The notes: generated by a model not told the origin, from the letters alone. Positions 19,612 through 30,089 are shown, numbered from the stretch's first letter. The stretch: DNA of 64,000 nt from Ipomoea triloba (GCF_003576645.1 NC_044923.1:14603864-14667863), one strand, 5' to 3'. Translations and numbers: made by a program.

Positions 19612-19953
19612 AGGTAAAGCCGTTAAGTATTAACTATTTAAACTGCATTAATTTGTTATTTTAAATTATTTTAATAATATAGTATTGTATTCTCAAACTT
19701 CTTTTATATAATATATATATATATAATTATATATAATTGATATTTTAAAATAACACCATTAATTATGTTATTAATAAAAAGTGAATTGGAAGCCCGTTTA
19801 GCCCACCAGTCTACTCCTACCCAAATTGGGCGTAACTCCCCAAATCAGTTTCAAAACGGGCAAACTTGAACCAGTTCGTTTTCATCTCAACCTGTGACGG
19901 GCCAGTCCATTTTTACAGCTATAATGAGAATGTTTAAGGGGGGTGTATTCAAT

Positions 19954-20687
19954 TGCAAATTTTACTGTGCACCGCGGTCCAAAATGCATGGTAGTCCATG
20001 TATCAAAGTGGTGTCGTTTCTTTTAATTAAAAGAAACGGCATCCGTTCTGGGAAAAATAAATCAGTGTCTATAACATATTTAGTTTCATTTTATATACAC
20101 TGTAGTTTCCTTTCAATACAATTACAGTTTCATTTCGATATAACTACAGTTTCATTCAACATTATACACTCAAATATGTGAAACTATTATTCAGTTTCAT
20201 TTTATATACACTATAGTTTCATTACAACACGACTACAGTATCATTTCGATATAACTACAGTTTCATTAGACAATATACACTCAAATATGTGAAACTTTTA
20301 TTTAGTTTCATTTTATAAACATTTCAGTTTCCTTTCAACACAACTACAGTTTTATTTCGATATAACTACACTTTCGTTCAACATTACAACACAACTACTT
20401 AATCATTTCGATATAACTATAGTTTCATTGGACAATATACACTCAAATATGTGAAACTGTTAATCATTTTCATTTTATATATACTGCAATTTCCTTTCAA
20501 CACAACTACAGTTTCATTTCGATATAACTACAGTTTCATTTGATAATATAAAAACAAATGTGAGGCAGTATCATTTGAGATAAACTGTAGTTTCATTTAC
20601 GGGGCTTCCATTAAGATGTGACGGTAGCCATTTCTTTACTTAAAGAAACGATGCCGTTTTTGGACCATGGTCCACGATATAACGACC
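19954..20687. mobile_element. Mutator-like non-autonomous element with internal satellite, 10-bp TSD
   Basis: Flanked by tgtattcaat at 19944-19953 and 20688-20697. Near the ends are matching hairpins, gtttcttttaattaaaagaaac and atttctttacttaaagaaac, and the word tggaccatggtcca or a decayed form of it. The middle (about 20070-20560) is a tandem array with a period near 115 bp built from cagtttcattttatatacac, caactacagtttcatttcga, tataactacagtttcatt and caatatacactcaaatatgt, four imperfect units. Non-coding. TSD length and foldback ends fit Mutator. Confidence 0.65.
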
Positions 20688-20930
20688 TGTATTCAATCAT
20701 AACTTTCATAAACTTTTAAAGATTTTTATGAACTTTAAATGGAGATATTCAATTCAAATTTTTATGGGGGGTTTAAAAGTGAGGCAGTATTCAATCAAGA
20801 TTTTTAAAGAGTTTTTAAAAATTAGGTTATTCGATTAAGACTTTTAAAGAGTTTTTAAAAAATCATGTGGTATTAAAAAAGTTATGAATTTTTAATTTTA
20901 AAACTTTTGACTTTCCCTTCTTAAATATAA

Positions 20931-21125
20931 TTTTTTTTTTGTTTGAGTACTACTGTCTCTTTTACAATCACAAAGAGTCAATAGTTGCTTCCACTGAGGC
21001 TCGAACCCATTCCCATCATCCATGTGAGGGTGCTTCCACTGAGGCTCGAACCCATTCCCATCATCCATGTGAGGGTGTAAACCAGGACACTGGGTGCCAT
21101 TAGACCACAAAGTCTTTGGCATATA
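20931..21125 (-). mobile_element. tRNA-derived SINE with internal duplication
   Basis: Minus strand: 5' end TATGCCAAAGACTTTGTGGT, A-box-like TGTGGTCTAATGGCACCC, B-box-like GGTTCGAGCCTCAGTGG, and an A-rich tail (T10 on the plus strand at 20931-20940). The block with the B box is duplicated in tandem (about 44 bp: gaggctcgaacccattccca at 20996 and again at 21040). A relative lies at 39563-39685. Confidence 0.7.
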
Positions 21126-21575
21126 AATAGTTAAAATCCAACCTTCAACCTTAAGATTTCAAAATTTTCTTTGTATCAACTTTGAAGGTTTTCTCTCTCT
21201 ATTTAAACTCTATTTTTCTCCCTATTTAAACTTTATAAACCTTATACCTAAATTCAATAAATTATATTTTCTTCATTAGCCTATATTTTTTTCATTAGCC
21301 TATATTTTCTTCATACCTAAACTCTACCAATTTTTTGTCTCTTCTAAAATTTACAATCTTCTTCTAAAAATTTCAAATAATATTTTTTTGGGAAAAGGGT
21401 CAAATTAGCCCCTAAACTTTTCACAAAAAGTCAATTAAGCACATAAATTTTTTAAAGGTGCAATTAGACACATCAACTCACCATTTTAGTGCATCTGACC
21501 CCATTAGCCGGTCACCTCTAAGGTAATTGCCGGTAAGTGTCACTGTGGCATGCCACATAAGCTTTCTTTTAGTTG

Positions 21576-21969
21576 TTTGGCCTGGGCCACCATCGAAAGC
21601 TCTCTCCATGATGCGTTATCTTCCTTCGGCAAGGTCCTCGAATCAAAGACCGGGAGATCCAGAGGTTTTGGTTTCGTTACCTTCAAGGACGAGCAACCAA
21701 TGAGTGATGCTATCGAGGGGATGAACGGCCAGTCCCTTGATGGGCGTAACATAACAGTTAACGAGGCTCAGTCTCGCGGAAGCGGCGGCCGCGGTGGCTG
21801 TTTCCGTGGTGGACGTTGTGAGGGTGGCGGCGATGGGGGCTATAGCCGCAGGGATGGTGGTTATGGTGGCGGTGGCTATGGCCGCAGGGATGGTGGTTAT
21901 GGCAGCGATGGCTACAGCAGAGGTAAGCGGTACTGTAGGGCAGGCGATGGTGGAATCTGGAGGAGCTAA
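21576..21969 (+). pseudogene. Captured glycine-rich RNA-binding protein (GRP7/8-like) fragment
   Basis: The frame beginning in the left TIR at 21550 becomes recognisable at LAWATIESSLHDALSSFGKV (end of RNP2 region), then TGRSRGFGFVTFKDEQ (RNP1, RGFGFVTF), AIEGMNGQSLDGRNITVNEA, then the Gly/Tyr/Arg-rich tail with GGYSRRDGGYGGGGYGRRDG. In the family the protein is an RNA chaperone and splicing or clock regulator with one RRM. The first about 10 residues of the RRM are missing, and the usual IINDRE-type residues between FGKVLESK and TGRSRG are absent; this is where, from memory, GRP7-type genes carry their intron. A GRP-like 3' UTR (about 21970-22190) came along. Downstream are two tandem 42-bp duplications. 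Expression is possible but no gene-specific promoter is seen; part of the ATG-initiated frame comes from TIR sequence. Confidence 0.8.
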
Positions 21970-22214
21970 TCTAGAATGAGTGTTGCGTAATTAATGTTTC
22001 TCCCCTGGATCTGTAAGATTTTAGATCTTGTTAGTGTCCTTCTACTATGGTGTTTGGTGTTACTTTAAGTCTGATCTGTGTGATTGTTTGTCCGTTTCGG
22101 TTATCTGTACAGTAGTTGACTTTGCTTGTAAATCTGTATTTACAAAGTTCTGGAGGAATGATGTAAACGATGATTTTCATTTAACAAAAAAAGATAGAAA
22201 AAAAAACGTCCAAC

Positions 22215-22512
22215 AAAGCCAAAGCAAGTCTCCTTGACGAAGTTGTCGTCCTGAAATTTGGATTTCATGTTTAACTACAAATTAATTAATCTTGGAAATT
22301 TGGATTTCATGTTTAACTACAAATTAATTAATCTTGAAAACGCATACCAGGAGATTTGGATTTCATGTTCAACTGCAAGATTTGGATTTCATGTTTAACT
22401 GCCACTGCTCTAAGGATGACCATTGCCTGAGTATCGCCGGAAAATGTATTAGAAAGCGCTACATTCACTTGAGTATCGCCGGAAAATGTATTAGAAAGCG
22501 CTACATTCACTT
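22215..22512. repeat. Two tandem duplications of about 42 bp in the Pack-MULE
   Basis: gaaatttggatttcatgttt plus aactacaaattaattaatct is present twice (about 22253-22336). The word aagcgctacattcactt, preceded by agtatcgccggaaaatgtat, is also present twice (about 22431-22512). A shortened third gatttggatttcatgttt lies between them. Confidence 0.75.
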
Positions 22513-22945
22513 CACCACCGTCTGATTTTATTTTCTTTAATTTAATTTATTTATTTTACTTGTGTGGCGAGAAAAAAAACTAAAAGAAAGCTTATTAGGC
22601 ATGCCACAGTGGCATTTACCGGCAATTACCTTAGAGGTAACCGGCTAATGGGGTTAGATGCCCTAAAATGGTGGGTTGATGTGTTTAATTGCACTTTTAA
22701 AAAGTTTATGGGCTTAATTGACTTTTTGTGAAAAGTTCAAGGGCTAATTTGACCATTTTCCCTATTTTTTTTTACTTTGTATATTTTGATTTTTTTTTTC
22801 TACAAACTTTTTATCCCTAACTTCTAAAACCAACTTTTCTCCCTAACTTCTAAACAACAATTTGGGACTGCAAACAGTAGCACCTTGTTGTTGTTCGCAG
22901 TCCCAAATTGCTATTGCAAATAATAGCTCTTTGCTTGATTCCTTG

Positions 22946-22947
<2 letters not shown>

Positions 22948-23007
<60 letters not shown>
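22948..23007. repeat. (TA)n microsatellite
   Basis: About 30 TA units, right of a short palindromic context (tttgggactgc at 22860 and gcagtcccaaatt at 22898). Confidence 0.9.
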
Positions 23008-23012
<5 letters not shown>

Positions 23013-23269
23013 GTATATTATTATTATTTTTATTTTATACAACTAGTAATTATATTTTTAAATATTTTATTTGAACAATTCTATTACTACAAATTTTAGT
23101 ATTCAATATTGTTATGAATTTCTTATTTGAAATATTTGTTTTTTTTGGTTGATTCTTATTAATACTATATAAGTAATTAACATATAAGTCTCACTATACT
23201 ATGGATAAAAATAATAATGTTGATGTGGATGAAGAACTACATATATAGCCAGAAGAATTTTATGATATA

Positions 23270-23528
23270 CTACCTCCGTCCCAAAATGATTGTCTGGTTC
23301 GTTTAACGAGGTTTGACTGAAGTAATTTTTTATCTAATTTTTCTTAATATTAAGTTTAGCATTAATATATAAAATTTATATATTTAGAAACTACATTAAA
23401 AGTACTATTAAACACAAAAAAAATAAATTTAAAAATAATAAAAAATTACTAAAGAAAATAAGCAAAGAAGAAAGAGTTAGTCTGACCAATGAATAGTAAA
23501 TATGATAGGTAAAATGGGACAGAGGGAG
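23270..23528 (+). mobile_element. Stowaway MITE, complete
   Basis: TA target duplications at 23268-23269 and 23529-23530. The TIRs are CTACCTCCGTCCCAAAATG on the left and CTCCCTCTGTCCCATTTTA on the right (complement). 259 bp, AT-rich, non-coding: a Tc1/mariner-class MITE. The truncated copy at 6096-6279 is the same family. Confidence 0.85.
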
Positions 23529-23889
23529 TATATTATAACATGTTTGGTAAGAAAATTATAAGTGATAAGAATCGAAATCATTGAAAGTTTGTAAGGATGT
23601 ATTTACCTTAGAAATTCAATGACTTTGTAGACTTTTTAAAATAAAAAAAGTTGATAAAAGTTTATGAATATTTTTTACGTAGACTCAAAAGTTCCAATGG
23701 AAAAAAATTTTCATCCAACCAAACAACGGAAAAATACATTTTCCTCCACTTCCAAACACCCCCTTATAGACTTTTACAAAGTTTTAAAAAGTTTTGGACA
23801 ACTTTATGAAAATCAATAAAAGTTTATTAAAATCTATCACTTTAAAAGTCTAAAAACATTACGATTGAATACACCCATAAGCTAGACAT

Positions 23890-24911
23890 TCAATAAATTG
23901 GTGCGAAGGATCGTTTGGGTAGACCGACCAATCGGTTGGGAAGTCTATAAATCTATCTTTTGCTTGTCATGCAAGCAAGACTTTCCAATCTTGGTGGCGA
24001 AACCAACCAATCGGTTGGGTAGACCGACCGAGTGGGTAATCCGATCGGGTGGTCTTGATTTGGGTAATCCGATCAAGATTTCAAACAGAATAATTTTCCC
24101 TCTAAAGGAATTATTTCTCAACTCTCTATAAGAAGCACTTGAAGATTGAAGACAAGTGTCACGAATTTTGGAGTGACAAATTTATCTAGCTTACATAGGT
24201 GTTATACAAAAGTGCGATCGAGAAGTAAAGTGCTAAAACTGAGAATATCTTCCAGATATTCACAATTGGGAGAAAAACACATCTAGTGTTTGAGAGAGTT
24301 CAAAAGCTTAACGTCATACATATCCAGACGGTGATCAAGGCTTTCTTGCAAAGATATATCAAACGGCAAGCCACTGATCAGATTGGAGACTAAAGCTCAA
24401 CTGTGATCAAACAACCACCTTACTTTGGAGAAAGTAAGAAGAGGCGGAGTAGCTGGAGGCTGTCTTGTGAAAAACCTAGGAGAGACGGAGTAACAGGAAG
24501 CGTGTGAAAAACCTGAGGCTTGAGGTTGGCTTGGTGATCAAAGTTCAAGTGCTCGTCATTGTACTAAAGGGAAGTTAGTGCAATCCTTCTAGGGAGTTTC
24601 TAGAAGAAGAGTGGAAGTAGGTAGTGTTGGCCGAACCACTTAAAAATCTCTCTCGCATTTACATACTGCTTTTATCTCTCGCTAACTATCTTACCTCTTG
24701 CATCACATAGCATTATTAATCCACCTCTCGTGCTAATATAAAATGGGATAACATTTCCGCTGCGTACAAAACTCTATCTTCAACTTGTGAGAAGTTGGAC
24801 CTAAACATCCTAAGTCCACTATTCACGAGAGGTCGATAAAGATTTGCAAAATCTTATACAAGTTTATTCACTCCACCTCTAGACTTGTACCCCATCCCCT
24901 CGGGACCGACA
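23890..24911 (+). mobile_element. SIRE-type copia LTR, 5'-truncated (element 1)
   Basis: Ends ...cctcgggaccgaca at 24911 and is directly followed by the primer site. Vocabulary is shared with LTR 2 at 26668-27931: a run of gaag/gatcaa words, ctctctcgcatttac, tataacatttccgctgcgt and cctctag..cttgt near the end. The palindromic word ccaatcggttgg occurs twice in U3 (near 23928 and 24009). The left part abuts the outer MITE end at 23876, so the true LTR start is lost or hidden. Confidence 0.65.
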
Positions 24912-24913
24912 AT

Positions 24914-24925
24914 TGGTATCAGAGC
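24914..24925 (+). promoter_or_regulatory. Retroelement primer-binding site (element 1)
   Basis: TGGTATCAGAGC, complementary to the 3' end of initiator-Met tRNA, two bases after the LTR end. Confidence 0.9.
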
Positions 24926-25020
24926 AAGTTCTTTGATCGATATAAACCTTTGTTTATATTGCCTAGAGATCTTTCTTTGAAAAGCTTAAAATCTTTTTAA
25001 AGCACGAGATAATTTTAAAC

Positions 25021-26667
25021 ATGGACAACATGTTATCTAGTCATCTTTTGTTTGATCTTAGCAGGTTCGACGACTAGAATACACGCATGCTTGCGTACCT
25101 ATCAGCCCTCCATGATGAGATGGCTGAGGTTATAACGATAGGGCCATTCAAGATCTTAATGGTGAATACTGCTGCGGAACATACCGCAACCACACCCAAG
25201 TACATCCCTAAGCCAAGGGAAGAATGGACTAGCGATGATAGGAAGAGAAACAACCTTGACAACATTGCTAGGGACATCCTCTTCAGAGCTGTTGATGAGA
25301 CCATCTTCCCACGCATCAAAAACTGCAAAAACGCTAAAGAGGTATGGGATACGTTATTGCTAATTGGTGAAGGTGATGAACAGGAAAAAGGAGAACAAAC
25401 TCACCATAGCAATGAAGAGATTTGAGGACTTCAAGATGAAGTCGGGGGAAAGCATAGCAAGTTTGGAATCCAGATTCATGAAGCTTATCAGTGAGATAAG
25501 CGACCTGAAGAAGGAAACCCCCCAGAAGGACCTCAACCTGAAGGTGCTACGAGGACTCACCAAGGAGTGGGAAGTGAAGGTGATCTCCATGAGAGATCAT
25601 AGAGATTTGAAGGAGACCACAACTGACAAGCTATTCAGAGATCTCAAAGCCTTCGTGTTCGAGATGTTCCCCAGAGATGAAGATAAACGCGGAATAACGA
25701 AACGTTGCACTCGTTGCCAATCAACCATCCACATCTTCCAGGTCATACTTTAACCCTAAAAACCTTATGTCTGACGAACAATTTGCTCTTTTTATGAAGA
25801 AGTTCAAAAGGTTCATGAGAAAGAAAGAACCAGAGAACAACACAAGTTCACATTCTTCCTCAAGAAGGAAGTTCGAGAAATCCTCATCAAGAAGGGTGGA
25901 TGAGGAACACCAAAGTCTCTGCTACAACTGCAGGAGACCGGGACACTTCAAAGCAGAGTGTCTATATCCCTTTATGAGCAAGTACCAGGGCCAAGAAGGC
26001 AAGGATTCTAGCAAGCTAGAGGAATCCAACGAGAAGCCAGCGAGAAGTGGCTTCAAAGGAACACCAAAGTACAATCAGCGCAAGAAGGCGCTAGTAGCTG
26101 AAGAGGTCGAGATGGTGGTAGAGGAATCTGGAACATCCAGCTCTAGCGAAGAGAGCAGCAGTTCGGAAGATGAGAGGGGACTCATCTGCCTCTATACTCA
26201 AGAAGAAGAAGACTATTGCCTGATGGCAATCGATGACGAGGTAACTTCTACATCCACCTCGCGTTGTTCTACATCTACCTCTCGTTGCTCTTCATTTGAT
26301 AGCGATGAGGATCCTTTCGAGACCATTGAAAATCTTGGAAGGAACCTCAAAATAGTTAATGACACTCAAGCCAAATTGGCGGAGGAAAACAGCAAGCTAA
26401 CGGCTGAATGAGACATGCTTAAGAATGTCTCGAAAGAAAATTCAGAGCTAGCTCTCAAAGTAAGTGAGTTAGAAGTTGAGATAATCCTACTCAAGGAAGA
26501 GTGTAAAGTAAGAGAGACCAAGGACTATAATCTCCGAGAGGTCATTGCATCATATACTAATTCCTCCAAGATCATGGAGAAAATGGTAGATGGTCATCGA
26601 CCAACTGGTGACAAAATCGGCCTGGGTTTTAGTCAAGACTGTCTCTCTAAAAATAAACTGACCAAAG
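25021..26667 (+). pseudogene. Copia (SIRE-like) gag pseudogene, element 1
   Basis: From ATG 25021 the frame reads HLLFDLSRFDD then a stop where the related element has Trp (TGG to TAG), then the UBN2-type Gag domain (WTSDDRKRNNLDNIARDILF, CKNAKEVWDTLLLIGEGDEQ), a frameshift near 25385, LTIAMKRFEDFKMKSGESIA, LKVLRGLTKEWEVKVISMRD, a second shift near 25690, and the zinc knuckle CYNCRRPGHFKAEC at about 25919-25960. A Ser/Glu-rich and coiled-coil C-terminus follows. The element is cut at 26668 by the LTR of element 2, and no pol belonging to it is visible. Two stops and two shifts make it dead. Confidence 0.85.
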
Positions 26668-27931
26668 TGTTAGGAACCCCGAGTTGTTGATTTTGATGAT
26701 ACCAACTATCCGAGGAGACCCCTAACTTTTGTCTTGTCTTTAGAATAGGTTTATGCTTTGTATCTCAGTCTTACAGGATAACCGAATCCTTAGTAATTTC
26801 TAATCATTAAGGATCCGAGTCTTATTTACCGAAGACTTGAAGACTCCAATCGAAGAGTGAAGTACCGAAGAGTTGAAGATCAGAAGTGATGAAGACTTGA
26901 GGAATCGAAGACTAGGATCATAGGCCGAAACATGGAAGGGCCAGGCTTTTATGACCGAGAAATCAAGAATGATTGTCTCGAGGAGATTAAGAGAAATGAT
27001 AAGGTCAATCATTCTCGCACAACCAATGCAAAGACATTCTCTGATGAGTTGTCTTATCTACTGCCTTGAGAATGGATATAAACTGAATGTCATTTTGGGT
27101 CCTATGCAACGATCCCAAGGAGCATGTAATGATTGTCACCTTTTTGAGGGACAAAAGACAAAATGTCCTTGCACAAAAGTGGACAAACGGCTAGAAAGTA
27201 CTGACATTCTGAAAAAGATGAAAACACTACCCATTAGATATTACACACTGGACAATAGGTTTTGAATTTCATTTTCCCTCCAACGGATCTGAAATTCCAC
27301 CTATAAATACCCTTGTCCCATCTCACTTTGACAAGGTTGATATACACGAAATATTGTCTATCAAGTGAAAAACTTTCAGTGTGATATTCATAAGCTTACA
27401 AGTGATATTCAGATTTCATTAGAAATTCTTGTGTGATTAAGAAGCTGATCAAGGAAACTAATCACAAGGATTTCAAGTTGGAGAATCATCACAACCTTTC
27501 AACCATCTCTACAAGTGAAGTAGAAAGAGGCAGAGTAAACTTGGAAGAAGTTGAAAAACCTACAACAACAAGGCTGCCGGGCTTAGTGATCAAAGGAGCT
27601 TGTTGTAACGAAGATTGTACTATAAAGGGGAATATAGTGCAAACCTTCACAAGTTGTGAAGAAGAGTGGAGTAGGCTTAGTTAACAGCTGAACCACTATA
27701 AAAACTCTCTCTCTCTCTCTCCTTTATTTATTTTACGTATTGCATTGCATATATCACTCAAACATAATATCTTTTACAAGAAAATCCTAAGTGCAAAGTG
27801 AAGCTAAAATTTGATATAACATTTCCGCTGCGTTATCTCTTTAGAAGAAAAAGTTTTCAAAAACCTCTTGTGAGTCTATTCAACCCCCCCCCCCCCTTTC
27901 TAGACTCACATTGTTACCACCGGGACCAACA
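26668..27931 (+). mobile_element. 5' LTR of SIRE-like copia element 2
   Basis: Begins TGTTAGGAACCCCGAG and ends GGGACCAACA (1264 bp), directly followed by a primer site. It contains a TATAAATA promoter box at 27302-27309, a (ct)n stretch at 27707-27720 and a C13 run near 27885. The interior has many ccgaag and gaagact words. It is inserted in the gag of element 1. I found no matching 3' LTR in the window. Confidence 0.85.
27302..27309 (+). promoter_or_regulatory. LTR TATA box
   Basis: TATAAATA in LTR 2, about 630 bp before the LTR end; the likely promoter for the gag-pol transcript. Confidence 0.6.
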
Positions 27932-27933
27932 AG

Positions 27934-27946
27934 TGGTATCAAAGCC
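27934..27946 (+). promoter_or_regulatory. Retroelement primer-binding site (element 2)
   Basis: TGGTATCAAAGCC, an initiator-Met tRNA complement with one mismatch, two bases after the LTR end. Confidence 0.85.
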
Positions 27947-28031
27947 TGTTACCTTGAACGGTGAACACTTTGTGTATACTGCCTGGTGATCCTTTTTGGA
28001 AAATCATCAAAATATTTTCGTACTTTGCACT

Positions 28032-30089
28032 ATGTCTAAAATGGAACATCATATGCATTTTCTCATGTTTAACTTAGATAAGTTTGATGACTGGAAAGTA
28101 CGTATGCAGGCTCACTTGTCTGCCATGCATGATGAGATGTGGGACGTGATAACTGATGGACCCATCCAAATACTACAAGTGAACCCCAATCGTGTTGCTA
28201 CTGATCCTACATCACCAGCGATGATTCCGAAGGAGAAATCTTTGTTAACCACCGAAGAGAGAACCCGAGTAAATATCGACAATATAGCCAAGGATATACT
28301 CTACAAGGGTCTGGACGAATCATTGTTTCCGAGAGTAAGAAAGTGTAAGAATGCTAAAGACATCTGGGATGTACTTATGCTCATAGGTGATGGAGACGAA
28401 CAAGAGAAGGAGAACAAGTTAACAATTGCCATGAAGAAGTTTGAAGATTTCAAACTCAATCCAAAGGAGTCCATAACTGAAATGGAAGCTCGGTTCATAA
28501 AGTTATTGATGGAGATCAACGATCTTGATGAGAAAAAGCTATCACAAAAGGATATAAACTTGAAGATTCTCCGAGGACTACCCAAAAGCTGGGAAATGAA
28601 AGTAGTAGCTATGCGCGATCATAGAGATCTCAAGACAACGAGCACTACTCAGACCTTTAGTGATCTGAAAGTTTACGAGTTTGAGAAGGAAACACAAAAT
28701 GATGAAGAACCTGAGACGAGAAACATAGCCTTAGTTGCAAATCATCAACCTTCATCATCAACACCAAGGTCGAATACTAATCCCTCATCTGATTTTTTCA
28801 CTGACGATCAGCTTGCTTTGTTCATGAGAAGGTTCAAAAGATTCATGCGAAAGAATCAGTCCTACGACAATTCTGACAAGATGAGAAGAACGAAGTACCG
28901 AAGCAATGACAAAGCAAGTGGATCCAGAACACATGAAAAGGATGAAATACAAGTGCTGTGTTACAACTGCCGAAAACCTGGACACTTCAAAGCTGAATGT
29001 CCGTATCCCATTGTCAAGAAGCATCAGGACGAGCACAACTACAAGAAGAATTCGGGAAACTATCACAACCCGAAGAATGCACCAAATGATGCTGACGAGG
29101 AGCCAAACAAAAATCAGAAGAATGATAGGCGAAGGAAGGCTCTAGCTGTAGAAGAGAAGTCAGGAGATAAGAATGACGAGTCATGCACGTCCAGCTCTAG
29201 TTCAGAAAGTGACAGTTCGGAGGATGAGAAGGGACTACTATGTCTCTTCAGTCAAGAGGACTCAGATGAAGAGCTGTGCCTTATGGCAGATGAAGAAGAG
29301 GTAACTTCACAAAACCACTCCTCTAATTATAGCTCCGAATCCACATATCATGAAAACCCTAGGGAAGCATTCGAAAGAATGATGAAGAGTTTTGATGGTA
29401 TCGAGGATTCACACTTCAAGCTCAAAGAAGAGAATGCCAAGCTATTGGCAGAAAGACAAGATCTCGAGGACTTAAGGTCCAAAAATGCTGAGATGCTTGA
29501 AGATCTCGAGGACTTAAGGTCCAAAAATGCTGAGATGCTTGAATCTATAAGCCAGCTTGGGTCCAAAAATGCTGAGATGCTTGAATCTATAAGCCAGCTT
29601 GAGAAGCAAAATGCTGAGATGCTTGAATCTATAAGCCAGCTTGAGAAGCAAATTCATCTTCTTGAGGAAGAGTGTAAAGCGAAGGATGATAGAGAGCAAA
29701 ATTTGCGTGCGGTGCTTGCGACATTTACAAATTCATCCAGATTAATGGATCGAATGGTAGATGATCAAAGACCATCAGGGAGTAGAACCGGACTCGGTTA
29801 TAGCTCTAGCTCTCATCAACATGTTCTCTTAACACGACCAACTGACCCTTCTACTAGTGGAGGTTTAAGTTCTGTCTTTGTCCAAGGACAAACTGAAAAT
29901 CTTGAGCCAGTGATTAACGCCATAAATGGAACAGAACCACAATCAACGATTCGATTTAATGATCCGACTGAAACACGTATTGTGGAACCTACGAGAGGGA
30001 ATTCCCAAAACGGTAACCCAAGAAGTCAGCAGGCCCCTCGATATAGACCGCGCGTACCGAACCATCATAGTCGTGTCGCAAATGGTTAA
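28032..30089 (+). CDS. Gag of SIRE-like copia element 2
   Basis: 685-aa open frame from MSKMEHHMHFLMFNLDKFDD; the upstream extension to 27996 has no ATG start. The Gag capsid domain covers about residues 10-235 (TTEERTRVNIDNIAKDILYK, CKNAKDIWDVLMLIGDGDEQ, LTIAMKKFEDFKLNPKESIT, ILRGLPKSWEMKVVAMRDHR). The CCHC zinc knuckle CYNCRKPGHFKAEC, which binds RNA, is near residues 310-323. An acidic Ser-rich linker and a Leu/Glu coiled coil follow (about 460-560) with in-frame repeats of LRSKNAEMLE and SISQLEKQNAEMLE. It ends with a TAA inside what should be a continuous gag-pol frame; downstream in-frame sequence (PLGNNQSKGKFQGNKRQ) stays open, so this is a point nonsense change. Gag forms the virus-like particle. 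It is intact over its own length, but the element is not. Confidence 0.9.
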   Translation: MSKMEHHMHFLMFNLDKFDDWKVRMQAHLSAMHDEMWDVITDGPIQILQVNPNRVATDPTSPAMIPKEKSLLTTEERTRVNIDNIAKDILYKGLDESLFPRVRKCKNAKDIWDVLMLIGDGDEQEKENKLTIAMKKFEDFKLNPKESITEMEARFIKLLMEINDLDEKKLSQKDINLKILRGLPKSWEMKVVAMRDHRDLKTTSTTQTFSDLKVYEFEKETQNDEEPETRNIALVANHQPSSSTPRSNTNPSSDFFTDDQLALFMRRFKRFMRKNQSYDNSDKMRRTKYRSNDKASGSRTHEKDEIQVLCYNCRKPGHFKAECPYPIVKKHQDEHNYKKNSGNYHNPKNAPNDADEEPNKNQKNDRRRKALAVEEKSGDKNDESCTSSSSSESDSSEDEKGLLCLFSQEDSDEELCLMADEEEVTSQNHSSNYSSESTYHENPREAFERMMKSFDGIEDSHFKLKEENAKLLAERQDLEDLRSKNAEMLEDLEDLRSKNAEMLESISQLGSKNAEMLESISQLEKQNAEMLESISQLEKQIHLLEEECKAKDDREQNLRAVLATFTNSSRLMDRMVDDQRPSGSRTGLGYSSSSHQHVLLTRPTDPSTSGGLSSVFVQGQTENLEPVINAINGTEPQSTIRFNDPTETRIVEPTRGNSQNGNPRSQQAPRYRPRVPNHHSRVANG
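29455..29662 (+). repeat. In-frame tandem repeats in gag coiled coil
   Basis: A 42-bp unit with aggtccaaaaatgctgagat occurs twice, then a roughly 45-bp unit with tgcttgaatctataagccag occurs three times. Each adds 14-15 codons (about two heptads), so the coiled coil is lengthened without breaking frame. Confidence 0.85.

Larger units (their letters stand above)
21390..22762 (+). mobile_element. Pack-MULE-like element (about 185-bp TIRs, 9-bp TSD)
   Basis: A 9-bp direct repeat tattttttt flanks the element (21381-21389, 22763-22771). The TIRs run about 185 bp each at roughly 88-90 percent identity: both start ggGaaaa(g/t)ggtcaaattag and share cacaaaaagtcaattaagc, gtgcaatta, ccattttag, ccccattagccgg, cctctaaggtaattgccggt and gtggcatgcc, ending at aagctttcttttagtt. 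Long TIRs plus a 9-bp TSD define Mutator. The 1-kb interior has no transposase but carries a host gene fragment (glycine-rich RNA-binding protein), which makes it a Pack-MULE. It lies within the outer 19941-23876 element. Confidence 0.85.
19941..23876. mobile_element. Outer element with GGGTGTATTCAAT ends, hosting at least four nested insertions
   Basis: Left end gggtgtattcaat (19941-19953); right end attgaatacaccc (23864-23876), an exact 13-bp inverted repeat. After removing the MULE insert at 19954-20687, the left subterminal region (cataactttcataaactttt) matches the complement of the right one (cgtaatgtttttagactttt, then aaacttttattga). Non-coding body. Nested inside: the MULE, a SINE, the Pack-MULE, a (TA)n tract and a Stowaway MITE. 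TSD not resolved; superfamily uncertain (hAT or PIF-like). Confidence 0.55.
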
